This document shows positions 8,072 through 16,803 of a DNA stretch of 38,280 nucleotides, one piece after another. The translations under genes were made by a program, and so were the position numbers. The DNA is from Solirubrobacteraceae bacterium. GTDB lineage: Bacteria; Actinomycetota; Thermoleophilia; Solirubrobacterales; Solirubrobacteraceae. Position 1 is the first letter of the stretch, and every line of letters begins with the position of its first letter. The notes under the pieces were generated by a model that saw nothing but the letters and a program-made list of their open reading frames with translations, made no database searches and was not told the origin of the DNA. The DNA is taken from the NCBI GenBank assembly GCA_030447785.1, contig JAUJOF010000001.1, positions 41,401 to 79,680 of the forward strand, given 5' to 3'.

Positions 8072-8195
8072 TCGCCGCCGGAACGGCGAAGCGATCTTCT
8101 CTCGAAGGATCGACATGGATGTCGATGCCGTCTACTGCTTCCAAGGACTGCCCGTACCGTCCATCGAGCGCCGCGAAGCGTGGGGGACGCTGCTG
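8072..8195. repeat. Palindrome cluster in the spacer between flavoprotein and channel genes
   Basis: Several small inverted repeats follow one another: CCG-GAA-CGG near 8078, the perfect palindrome ATCGACAT-GG-ATGTCGAT (8109-8126), and AGCGT-(5)-ACGCT near 8178. No coding potential is visible on either strand. The pattern looks like a degenerate REP/palindromic element cluster rather than a promoter region, since the two flanking genes converge. Confidence 0.55.
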
Positions 8196-8900
8196 TCAGG
8201 CGGACGGCTCCTCGCCTGCGCGCTCGCGGCGCTCGTCGACGAAGAACGCGCCCAGCGCGCCGGCGACGGTGGCGAAGACCGCTACCCCCCACGCGAACCC
8301 CGCGAGCATCGCGACGTGCGCGCCGAGACTGCTGGGCACGGGGTCGCCCTGGCCGACGACGACCACCGCGACGGCCCACAGCACCGCGTCCGCGAAAGAG
8401 CCGAACGCGGGGTCGGCCGCGTCGCGCTCGAACAGGTAGGCCAGCTCGGCCAGCGCCACCATGACGACCGCGCTCAGCGCGCCGATGTAGCCCAGCCGCG
8501 AGCGCAGCAACCTCCGGGCGGTGCCGGCCACCCGGTAGGAGGACGTGACGACGCGCGCGGCGGGAAGCGCCCGCCCCAGACGCAGCAGCCGCGCGAAGCG
8601 CAGCACGCGCAGCGCCGGCACCAGCACTCCGACGACCTGGACCGGGTGTCGGCGTAGGTAGCGCAGCCGCCGCGGGGCGACATAGACGTGTGCGATCAGC
8701 TCCGCGAGGAAGACCGCCCAGACCAGCCACCCGACCACCGCCAGCACGCGTTGGACGCCCGGTGAGAGCTCCACCGCCAGCTCGTAGCCGACGACCAGCG
8801 CCCAGACGACGCCCAGCCAGGCCATCGCGGGATCCGTGAGCTCCAGCGCCTCGGAGAGCCACGACTCGAACTCGCCTTCCTCCGTGTGACGGCGCCGCAC
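8196..8900 (-). CDS. Voltage-gated-channel-like membrane protein with altered selectivity filter
   Basis: 234 aa with the layout of a one-domain cation channel: hydrophobic helices at about 26-44, 50-72 and 86-98, an S4-like Arg-rich helix (RVLRFARLLRLGRALPAARV, 98-117), another helix at 139-156, a pore helix with filter at 168-190, and a last helix at 193-221. The filter reads VVGQGD (181-186) where potassium channels have T-V-G-Y-G-D, so Tyr is replaced by Gln. Ion selectivity is therefore uncertain. Start taken as GTG at 8900; the first 20 residues are acidic and soluble. It overlaps nothing but sits head-to-head with the metallophosphatase. Confidence 0.75.
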   Translation of the reverse strand: MRRRHTEEGEFESWLSEALELTDPAMAWLGVVWALVVGYELAVELSPGVQRVLAVVGWLVWAVFLAELIAHVYVAPRRLRYLRRHPVQVVGVLVPALRVLRFARLLRLGRALPAARVVTSSYRVAGTARRLLRSRLGYIGALSAVVMVALAELAYLFERDAADPAFGSFADAVLWAVAVVVVGQGDPVPSSLGAHVAMLAGFAWGVAVFATVAGALGAFFVDERRERAGEEPSA

Positions 8901-9029
8901 GGCCGGGGACTACCCGCGGCCCCGCGGACCGGCTCAGCGCGAGCGGGTGCCCCGGGGGAACACGACCCGCTCGCCGGTGGAGCGTCCCGGTGCGCTCTAC
9001 CCCGCGATGGGCGGGTAGCCGGGGCGGTC

Positions 9030-9917
9030 GTGGCCCTGCCAATCTCCACCGAGGAGCTCCAGCCCCGCGCCGGGGAGGCCGGCCGGCCCTTCGTGGCGGA
9101 CCTCCCGGGCGACCACGCCCGCCTGTGGGCGGTGGGCGACAGCGCCGACGGCAGCCGCCGCGCGCGACGCCTGGCCGGCGCCATTCCCGACGCTCGCGAG
9201 CTGGAGGCCTTCCTGTACCTGGGTGACGTCTACTCGGACGGCAGCGCCCGCGACTTCCTGCGCAACTACGAGCCCCTGTACGGCCGCCTCCAGGAGGTGA
9301 CCGCTCCCACCCCGGGCAACCACGAATGGGACAACCGCGCACTGGGCTACGTCCCCTACTGGTCGCGTGTCCGGGGCGTCCCCGCGCCCGCCTGGTATGC
9401 CTTTCGCGCCGCCGGCTGGCTCGTCCTGAGCCTGAACTCCGAGGTGCCCTGCCAGCCCGGCTCAGCTCAGCACGACTGGTTGAGCGAGCGCCTGCGCGCC
9501 TGCGACGAGCCCTGCCTGGCCTTCTGGCACCGGCCACGCTTCAGCGCCGGCAAGCACGGCGACAACCCCGACGTCGCCCCGCTGTGGGACGCCGTGCGCC
9601 GGCGCGCTCCACTCGTCCTCTCCGCCCACGACCACAACCTCCAGCGCCTGAAGCCCATCGAGGGCACGGTCCAGATCGTCGCCGGAGCCGGCGGACGCAG
9701 CCGCTACGAGCTCACCCGCTCCTGGCGGCGCTTCCTTCCCTGGCCCCGCCCCCGACCCCTCGCCCGCGCCCATCGCACCTTCGAGGACCCCCGCCTGGCC
9801 TTCGGCAACGACACCGACGACGGCGTCCTGCGTCTCGACCTGCGCCCCGGGCGTATCGACCTCGCCTTCGTGGCAACCGACGGGCGGGTGCTCGACGAGG
9901 CGTCGGTGACCGGCTGA
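9030..9917 (+). CDS. Calcineurin-like metallophosphoesterase
   Basis: Predicted two-metal phosphatase of the purple-acid-phosphatase-like branch. Motifs with the GTG at 9030 as start (295 aa): AVGDSADG (34-41), taking the place of the usual D-x-H; LGDVYSDG (64-71); GNHEWDN (96-102); WHRPRFS; and AHDHNLQRL, the final His-x-His-x3-Arg/Gln-type motif. The GD-first motif with GNHE is common in acid-phosphatase-like members. The frame is open for another 48 codons upstream (to 8886), but that stretch overlaps the start of the divergent channel gene and is low-complexity, so I prefer 9030. No signal peptide is visible with this start. Substrate unknown. Confidence 0.78.
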   Translation: MALPISTEELQPRAGEAGRPFVADLPGDHARLWAVGDSADGSRRARRLAGAIPDARELEAFLYLGDVYSDGSARDFLRNYEPLYGRLQEVTAPTPGNHEWDNRALGYVPYWSRVRGVPAPAWYAFRAAGWLVLSLNSEVPCQPGSAQHDWLSERLRACDEPCLAFWHRPRFSAGKHGDNPDVAPLWDAVRRRAPLVLSAHDHNLQRLKPIEGTVQIVAGAGGRSRYELTRSWRRFLPWPRPRPLARAHRTFEDPRLAFGNDTDDGVLRLDLRPGRIDLAFVATDGRVLDEASVTG

Positions 9918-9928
9918 GGCTAGAGCCG
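9911..9928. terminator. Small hairpin between convergent metallophosphatase and ybdK
   Basis: CGGCT (9911-9915) pairs with AGCCG (9924-9928), and the metallophosphatase TGA (9915-9917) lies at the stem edge. Short and without a T tract, so a weak call supported mainly by the convergent setting. Confidence 0.35.
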
Positions 9929-9939
9929 CAGCCCATCCC

Positions 9940-11067
9940 TCATTCCGCCACGAACGCGTCGACGAGGAAGCTCAGCAGGCGGCGGTGGTCGCCGTCGTCG
10001 CCGGCGGCCTCCCGCTGGCGCTGAGCGCCCGGGGCGTCGAGGACTACGCGCACACGCCCCAGCTCCTCGCTGCAGCTCAGCGCGGAGGCGTGCGGCTCGC
10101 AGGCGGTGAGCACCTCATCGACGAGGATCTCCACCGCCACGCGACGGTCGCGGTCGGGGTCGACCAGGCGCGCGCGGGTGCCGTCGCGGGCCGCCAGGAA
10201 GCGGTTCTCCTCGAGGACCTCGCGGGCGTGCAGCAGGCGCCAGGGCGCGTTGCCCTCCACCACCTCGAGGCGCACGAGGCACTGCACGAGCGCGGTGAGC
10301 GCGGCGGTGTCCGCCACGGAGGTCTGGGCGTCCATGACGCGCACCTCCACCGTCCCCAGGTTGGGGTTGAGGCGCACGTCCCACCACAGGTGCGTGTGAT
10401 CGGGGAAGGCCTCGCTGCGCACGAGCAGGTCGACAGCGTGCACCCAGTCGGCGTAGCTGGCGAACGCACGCGGGATGCCCACGCGCGGGAAGGCCTGCCA
10501 GAGCGGGGTGCGCGCGCTGGCCAGTTCCGTGTCGCGTCCCTGCCAGAACGGGGAGTTGCCCGACAGGGCCAGCAGCAGGGGAAGATGGACCCGCAGCTGG
10601 TTGAGCGCGCCGATGGCGCCGGCGGGCGTGGGGACCCCCACGTGCACGTGCAGAGCAAAGGTCGGCTCGCGGCGGGCCAGCGCGCGCATGGATCCCTCGA
10701 TCTCGCGGTGACGCTCCCCGGACGACACGGCGATCTCGTGCCAGACCGCGGTGGGGTGGGTGCCGGCGCCGGCGGCGCGCAGCTCCAGGGCATCCAGCGC
10801 CCCGGCGAGGCCTCGGCGCAGGTCGCGCAGCTCGGCGACCGCATCGCCGACGGTGCCGTGGACCCCGGTGGCCAGCTCCAGCGCCGACGTGTGCGTCTCG
10901 GAGGTGGCGTGCTCGCGCAGGGAGGGCGGCAGCCTGGGTAGCACGTCGTCGATCGCGGAGGCCAGCGAGAGGTCCTCGGCGTCGAGGAGCATGACCTCCT
11001 CCTCGACGCCCAAGGTCCAGGGGCGGCGATCGTGAGCGGGCCAGCGCGCCCAGGCGGGATTGGTCAT
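9940..11067 (-). CDS. YbdK-family carboxylate-amine ligase
   Basis: Member of the glutamate-cysteine ligase GCS2/YbdK family, ATP-dependent enzymes that join a carboxylate to an amine; the in vivo substrate is usually unknown. The protein is 375 aa, close to E. coli YbdK (372 aa). Family signatures: TLGVEEEVMLLD near the N-terminus (about 18-29), ETHTSALELATG, the metal/nucleotide segment ALHVHVGVP, and WWDVRLNPNLGTVEVRVMD. The start ATG before TNPAWARW removes 29 non-conserved upstream residues. It is downstream of and on the same strand as the PAS/GGDEF/EAL gene (143 bp away), so it may be the last gene of the hydrogenase-containing run. Two YbdK/EgtA-like activities (glutamate-cysteine ligation for thiols) are possible. 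Confidence 0.88.
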   Translation of the reverse strand: MTNPAWARWPAHDRRPWTLGVEEEVMLLDAEDLSLASAIDDVLPRLPPSLREHATSETHTSALELATGVHGTVGDAVAELRDLRRGLAGALDALELRAAGAGTHPTAVWHEIAVSSGERHREIEGSMRALARREPTFALHVHVGVPTPAGAIGALNQLRVHLPLLLALSGNSPFWQGRDTELASARTPLWQAFPRVGIPRAFASYADWVHAVDLLVRSEAFPDHTHLWWDVRLNPNLGTVEVRVMDAQTSVADTAALTALVQCLVRLEVVEGNAPWRLLHAREVLEENRFLAARDGTRARLVDPDRDRRVAVEILVDEVLTACEPHASALSCSEELGRVRVVLDAPGAQRQREAAGDDGDHRRLLSFLVDAFVAE

Positions 11068-11210
11068 GCAGGGTCGACCCGCCGGCAACAGGCCCTGCGC
11101 GTGCCGGGGAGCATCGCCTCGTCGTGGTGATGTGCGCTGGCCACCGCTCTGCACCTACCCGCTCGGCCGCGATGGCTACGAGACGGCGGACGCAAGGGCG
11201 TGCCCCCGCG

Positions 11211-13897
11211 CTAGCCGCCGGCGCGTGCCCGGGAGAACAGCGCATCGATCTCCGCTCCAGGCATGGGCCGCGCGAAGAAATAGCCCTGGGCCAGCTCGCA
11301 GCCGAGCTCGCGCAGCGCCGTGGCCTGGGCGGCCGTCTCGACGCCCTCGGCCACCGTGGCCGCCTCCAGGGCGTGGGCGAGGCTGATCCCGGCCGCCACG
11401 ATCGCCCGGTCCCCGGACGTGGTGCACACTCCGTCGACGAAGGACTTGTCGAGCTTCACGGCGTCGACCCACGGCAGCTCCTTGAGCCGCCTGAGCGAGG
11501 AGAAGCCGATGCCGAAGTCGTCGATCGCGATCCCCACCCCGATTGCCTTCAGCTCGGTCAGTGGCTCGGCCCCCGACATCCGCTCGTCCATGACGACGGA
11601 CTCGGTGATCTCCAGCCACAGGTCCTCGGGCCGGGTCCCGGTGGCGGCGAGCGTGTCGCTGACCAGCTCGGCCAGCCCGGGCTCGGCGAGCTGGCGGGGG
11701 GAGAGGTTCACGGAGATCTTGAGCGAGCCCCACGAGGGACGGTGCTCGCGCCAGCGCTGGGCCTCGCGGCAGGCCTCCTGCAGGACCCACCGGCCGAGCG
11801 GCACGATGAGGCCCGTCTCCTCGGCCAGCGCGATGAACTCGCCGGGGAAGACCATCCCGCGCTCGGGGTGGCGCCACCGCACGAGCGCCTCGAAGCCGAC
11901 GATCGCGTTGGTGGCCAGGGAAACCTGCGGTTGGTAGAAGAGGCACAGCTCGCCGCGTTCGACGGCCCGCCGCAGCGAGCTCTCGAGCTCGAGGCGCTTC
12001 AGCGTGCTGTCGAGCATCGCCTGGCTGAACACCGCGTGCCCATTGCCGCCGCCGCCCTTGGCGCGGTACATCGCGGCGTCGGCATCGCGTACGAGCAGCT
12101 CGGCGCTGTCCTGGGGCCCACCGCTCGCCGCGATGCCGATGCTGGCGCTCAGGAAGACGTCCCGCCCCTGGACGGTGAAGGGCACGGCCAGGGCATCGAC
12201 GATCCGCTGAGCGACGCCGATCGCGTCCACCTGCGCGGCGCCCTCGCAGAGGACCGTGAACTCGTCGCCGCCCAGGCGGGCCACGGTGTCGCCGGGCCTG
12301 AGGACGAACTCGATCCGCTTGGCCGTCTCGACCAGGATCTCGTCGCCGGCCTTGTGCCCGAGGCTGTCGTTGACCACCTTGAAGCGATCGAGATCGATGA
12401 ACATGACGGCAGGTCTCACCGCGGCGTCTCGTCGCGTGCGGATGAGCGCGTGGCCGAGCCGATCCAGGAACAGCACGCGGTTGGGCAGGCCCGTGAGCGG
12501 GTCGTGGAGCGCCTGATGGGCCAGCTGGCCCTCCGCCTCCTTGCGCTCGGTGATGTCCTGCACCTGGGCGACGCCGTAGAGCGGGTGCCCGCCTTCGTCG
12601 CGAAGGAGGGTGCGATGGACGATGCCCCAGGCGACGCGCCCGTCCGCTCGGGGATACCTAGCCTCGAGCACGGAGGTCGACACATGTCCGTCCAGGAGGG
12701 TGGTGGTGGCGGCGAGGTCGGCGTCGCGGTCCTCGACGTGCGAGAGGCGGTGGAGCTCCTGGCCGATCAGCTCCTCCTCGGAGCGCGCGAGGAAGTCACA
12801 GAGCGCCGCGTTGGCCTGCAGCAGACGCCCGCGGCCGTCACCTGAGGTCCCGAAGAGGGCCATTCCGACGGGGGCGTTCTCGAAGGCCGTGCGAAACAGC
12901 TCGACGCGGCCCAGCGCGTCCTCTGCCCGCGTTCGCTCGATGAAGTTCCCGATCTGCGCTCCGAGCGCGGAGAGCAGCTCGAGGAGCCGATCGTCGCGTG
13001 GTCGCGCCTCACGGCTGTGGAACTCCAGCACGCCCAGCACGCCGGCGACCTCCTCGCCGGTCGAGATCGCAGCGCACGCGGCCGCCTGCCGCCCGGGCTC
13101 GGTCGCATCGGCGCCGCTGGCACTCGCCGCCCGTCCGGGCCCGTCCTCCCAGGCCGCCTGGCCCGTCTCCCACACCCCTCCCGGCAGGCCCTCCCCCGGC
13201 GTGAGGGTGCGCTGCGCCCTGCGGGTCTCGAGCTCGCGCAGCCGCTCGGCCGAGGCCGCGCGTTCCCAGACCGCCCCACAGCGCAGGAGGCCGGCTTCGC
13301 GATCGACCAGCCATGCCCTCGCCCCATCCCAGCCCAGGGTCTGCCCGAGCGCGCCGAGCAGCTTCGCCATGGCCTCCCGGACGGTGCTCGAGGCGGCGAG
13401 GACGCTGGTGACGGCCAGCTGGGCTTCGCGGTGTCGCTCGGCGGAGCGTCGTTCGTCGCATCGCGCGCCGAGTACACGGCGCCGACGACCTTGCCGTGCG
13501 CGTCGTGGACCACCGCGCAGGAGACGCTCACCTCCAGCGGCTGGGCGCCGGCTCGCTCGATCTGCGAGTCGACGGCCTCGAGCGTTCCTCGTCGGGCGCG
13601 GCGAAAGAGCTCCGCCGCGGTGGCCGGGATCTCCGGGCCGAAGATGTCCCGGGGGGTCAGGCCGAGCAGAGCGGAGAGCTCGAGGCCGGTCATGCCGACC
13701 GCCGCCCGGTTGGCGCGCGAGATCCGCCCGCGCGCGTCCACGAGCAGGACAGCGTCGGACATGCCCGAGAAGACGCGCTCGAACAGCGCGTCGCTGTCCT
13801 GCCGGCGCAGGCGCTCGCTGTCCAGTTGCAGCTGGACCTCCGCGAGCTGGGCCATCGTCTGGGTCAGACGCCGATCGGTCAGGTACGAGCTCGTCAC
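11211..13897 (-). CDS. PAS-GAF-PAS-GGDEF-EAL c-di-GMP signalling protein (frameshifted)
   Basis: Full reconstructed length about 895 aa. Part 1 (13897 to about 13454) is a coiled segment plus a PAS domain (RVFSGMSDAVLLVDARGRI, ending AVYSARDAT). The frame then breaks: restoring one G gives ATERRSAERHREAQLAV, the normal PAC-to-GAF linker. Part 2 is open to 11211 with an ATG at 13370, and in its numbering holds GAF (1-145), PAS (155-275), GGDEF (290-450; GGDEF at 367-371) and EAL (465-715; EAL at 494-496, with TESVVMD, DDFGIGFSSL, KLDKSFVD and AEGVET all present). Both the cyclase and phosphodiesterase domains look intact by motif, so it could make or degrade c-di-GMP. It lies 98 bp downstream of the hydrogenase large subunit on the same strand. 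If the break is real, only the 13370 product is made. Confidence 0.85.
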
Positions 13898-13995
13898 GGT
13901 GGGCGTCTGAGCGCTCGGGCAGGGCGCCTGATCGGTCGAGTGAAAGGTCGACGCCAGCCTTCCCTTGTCCTCACGGCGCAGGTCGGCCGGCTGCT

Positions 13996-15834
13996 CTATT
14001 CCTGCCCGCAAGCGCATGTGGTGGCGTCGCGAACGAGGGTGCCGGCGCCGGAGTGCATGTGCACCGTGCAGGGAAGGCACGGGTCGAAGGAGCGGATCGC
14101 GCGGAGGATGTCGATCCCGGAGAACTCGCCCGAGCGGTGGGTCTCCTCCAGGAGGGGCGTGTTCATGACCGCCTCCTCGTAGGGGCCGGGCGCCGCCCAG
14201 GGGTCGCGGGGCGATGCCATCCACGTCGAGGGCGTGACGATCTGATAGTTCGCCAGGCGGCCGTCTTCGACCTTGCAGTGGTGGGTCAGGATTCCCCGAC
14301 CTCCTTCCCAGAAGCCGACCCCGACGCCGTCGCCGACCTCGAAGGGCGCCGACATGGCCGTCTCGCCCTCCCTCAGGTAGTCGAGCGCCTGCAGCAGCGA
14401 CGAGTAGGCCGTCGCCAGGCTGTAGGCGACCTGCACCGCGCGCGCCCGGTTGCGCTCCAACGCATTGGCCACCTCCGGCACCCGCCACTCGATGATCGTC
14501 TCGGGCAGGTGGCCCGCGGGGATGAGGATCTCCAGCGCCCCGTCGCCCGATCGGACGAATTCTGTGTCGACCAGCCCGGCGACGGCCGTAACCCACTGGC
14601 GCGCGAGTGGGCCCGACTCCATCGGCTGACGGTCCCAGCGCGGGGCGGTCGACCACGAGTAGCGCTCCTTCCAACTGCGGCTCTCGGGGCGGGGAACGGT
14701 CTCCTTGTTCCACGGGTGATAGGGACTGAGGGGGGATCCGTCCGGGGCGGATGCGGGAAGGAAGGACCCGCCGGTCCAGTCCTCGTAGAAGGAATGATCG
14801 ACGAACTCCTCGATGCCGAGGTCCACCTGGTTGAGCGAGACGGTGCGAAGCTCCCCGTCGACCACGGCGCCGGGCGTCGACAGCCGCCGTCGCCCCCAGC
14901 GATCGGCGTTGAGATAGTCGGCGTCATAGGCCTCCGGGTCGTCCCACATGCCGGTCGTGAGGAGGTTCGCCCGGCGGGCGCCCACCTCGCGGTAGCGGGG
15001 ACTGGCCTCGTAGAAGAACTCGACGAGGTCCTCCCAGATCGCCACCACGCGCTTGACGTAGTCGCGCAGCGCGACGATGCGCGCGAGGACCTGGTTGAGC
15101 AGGGCCTGATCGAGGGCCACCCCCAGGCCTGCCGGCAGGATCGTCGAGGGATGGGGGTACTTTCCCAGGATCAGCGACACGATCTCCCGGCCGGAGCGCG
15201 TCGCGCCCAGGGCCTCGCGGTAGAGCGCTCCCGAGAGCGGATTGAGGCCCTTCATGATGTCGGCGATCGCCTGCAGCCCATGCACGGCGCCGCGCGCCGC
15301 GGCCGTGCGCTGTGCGCGCTCCCACAACGACGGCTCCGTCTGGCGCACCATCGCCTCGGAGTAGTCCGGGCCGGCCAGCAGGAAGAGGTGCAGGCAGTGG
15401 TCGTAGACGAACTCCGCGCTCGCGGCGAGGTTGCGCGCGGCGATGGCCAGCGGAGGCGGCGCGACCCCCGAGGTCATCTCGAGGGCCATCGCGGCGCACG
15501 TGGAGTGGACCCCCCCGCAGACGCCACACGCTCGCGAGGAGATGTCGATCGCGTCGAGAGGGTTTCGGCCCTTGAGGATCAGCTCGTAGCCACGGAACTG
15601 GACGGCGTGCGAGTGGGCTTCGGTGACCACGCCGCGCTCGTCGTCGAGGCGGGTGTGGAAGGCGAGCGCCCCGGCGACCCGGGTGACCGGATCGATGTTG
15701 AACTCGCGCGTGCGGCCGTTCGTCGAAGGGCCGGCGCCGTTGGCCGCCGGCGGCGCGACGGCGAAGGATCCGGCCTCCTCCAGGCGAGCCTTGCCCGTCT
15801 CGTCGAAGGCGATCGGAAGGTTCTCCAGGCACAT
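13996..15834 (-). CDS. [NiFe]-hydrogenase large (catalytic) subunit
   Basis: 612 aa carrying all four Ni-binding cysteines: RACGVCGGVH (C103, C106) and DPCLPCTVH (C586, C589) near the C-terminus. The N-terminal FNIDPVTRVAG (45-55) is the standard large-subunit opening. After the last His there are 20 more residues ending TTCACGQE, with two extra Cys; whether this tail is cleaved during maturation is unknown, and no endopeptidase or hyp genes are in the window. The TAG of the small subunit is 2 nt before this ATG, so the two are almost certainly co-translated. The family is uptake/sensory group 1-2-like by overall layout; I cannot assign the subgroup without a tree. Confidence 0.92.
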   Translation of the reverse strand: MCLENLPIAFDETGKARLEEAGSFAVAPPAANGAGPSTNGRTREFNIDPVTRVAGALAFHTRLDDERGVVTEAHSHAVQFRGYELILKGRNPLDAIDISSRACGVCGGVHSTCAAMALEMTSGVAPPPLAIAARNLAASAEFVYDHCLHLFLLAGPDYSEAMVRQTEPSLWERAQRTAAARGAVHGLQAIADIMKGLNPLSGALYREALGATRSGREIVSLILGKYPHPSTILPAGLGVALDQALLNQVLARIVALRDYVKRVVAIWEDLVEFFYEASPRYREVGARRANLLTTGMWDDPEAYDADYLNADRWGRRRLSTPGAVVDGELRTVSLNQVDLGIEEFVDHSFYEDWTGGSFLPASAPDGSPLSPYHPWNKETVPRPESRSWKERYSWSTAPRWDRQPMESGPLARQWVTAVAGLVDTEFVRSGDGALEILIPAGHLPETIIEWRVPEVANALERNRARAVQVAYSLATAYSSLLQALDYLREGETAMSAPFEVGDGVGVGFWEGGRGILTHHCKVEDGRLANYQIVTPSTWMASPRDPWAAPGPYEEAVMNTPLLEETHRSGEFSGIDILRAIRSFDPCLPCTVHMHSGAGTLVRDATTCACGQE

Positions 15835-15836
15835 GG

Positions 15837-16726
15837 CTAGCCGGCCGCGATGATCGACAGCGGACCGTCGGGAAAGTCGGGCCGGGTGCAGCCGTTGCAG
15901 CCACCCCCGACGCGGACGCATCCCCCCACGCGATTGATCCAGCCGCGCTCGGGAACGGGGCACGAGGCGTGCTGCGACTGGCCGAGGGCGGGCTCCGTCT
16001 CTGCCCGGCGCACCGTTCGCAGCGCCGTCGGCTCGGAGTAGAGCCACCGCGGCCGACCGAGCTCGTCCAGGTCGAGCGGGACGAGCCCGCCCAGCGCCAG
16101 GAACACGTGGGAGAGGGCCTCGATGAACGCGTCACCGTTGGGAGCGCAGCCGGGGACGTTCACGATCGGCAGGCCGGCCAGGGAGCGGAACTCCTGCCCG
16201 AGGAGGGCGCCGAGCCCCATCGCGCCGGTCACATTACCTGCGCCGCCGGTATGCCCCCCGAGGTGGCGCAGGTGCCGATGGCGATCACGGCCTGCGCGCG
16301 GGGTGCGAGGCGGCTCACCCACTCCTCGGCGGGAATGGGCTGGCCGTGGCGCTCGCCGAGCCCGGAGAAGCTTCCCTCGCCGGCCCGGCGGCGGTCGAAG
16401 AGCGAGCCCTCGACGACGAGCAGGAACCCGTCGCCCTCCCCGCGCGCCGCCGCCTCGAGGGAGGCGAGATACCGGGTCCCGCTCTCGAGGCTCATGACCG
16501 GGTGGACCAGCTCGATGTTCGGGATGTCGGTCAGATCACCGCTCAGCAGGTCCTCGATCGCCGGCGAAGCGGCCCCGAGCACCGACATCGTGCAGCCGTC
16601 GCAGCCGCCGGAGGCGATCCAGATCACCGAGGCATGGGCGGCCGCCGGAACCGCGCGCGGCGGCCCGGCGGCGGACCCAGCCGCAGGCTGCGGCCGACTA
16701 GAGCATCCATCCGTGGCAGGTCTCAT
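15837..16726 (-). CDS. [NiFe]-hydrogenase small (FeS) subunit, frameshifted
   Basis: Electron-transfer subunit, about 296 aa after repair. N-terminal part: ASVIWIASGGCDGCTMSVLG with C42 and C45 of the proximal cluster, EGSLF, and IGTCATSGGIPAA with the third Cys. The frame ends early (TGA at about 16231) and the family sequence resumes one base away as GNVTGAMGLGALLG; one missing G at 16237/16238 explains it. C-terminal part: VNVPGCAPN (fourth ligand) and medial/distal cluster cysteines in ASCPVPERG, GGCVRVGGGCNGCTRPDFPD. There is no twin-arginine signal and no C-terminal anchor helix, so a cytoplasmic enzyme is likely. Start uncertain: the first 30 residues are Pro/Ala-rich and no good ribosome-binding site precedes this ATG. 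Confidence 0.86.
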
Positions 16727-16803
16727 CCGCGAGGTGCATCGGCCTGCGGTGACGCCTCCTTGAGCGCCGGGGGGGCCTCCGCCGGGGAGGCTGCTCGAAG
16801 CCG

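Noticed and set aside
8115..8657. 180-codon plus-strand frame after the flavoprotein
   Set aside because: Antisense to the channel gene, no domain pattern; the first part lies in the palindrome cluster.
11124..12845. 573-codon plus-strand frame
   Set aside because: Antisense to the GGDEF/EAL gene, which has all its catalytic motifs on the minus strand.
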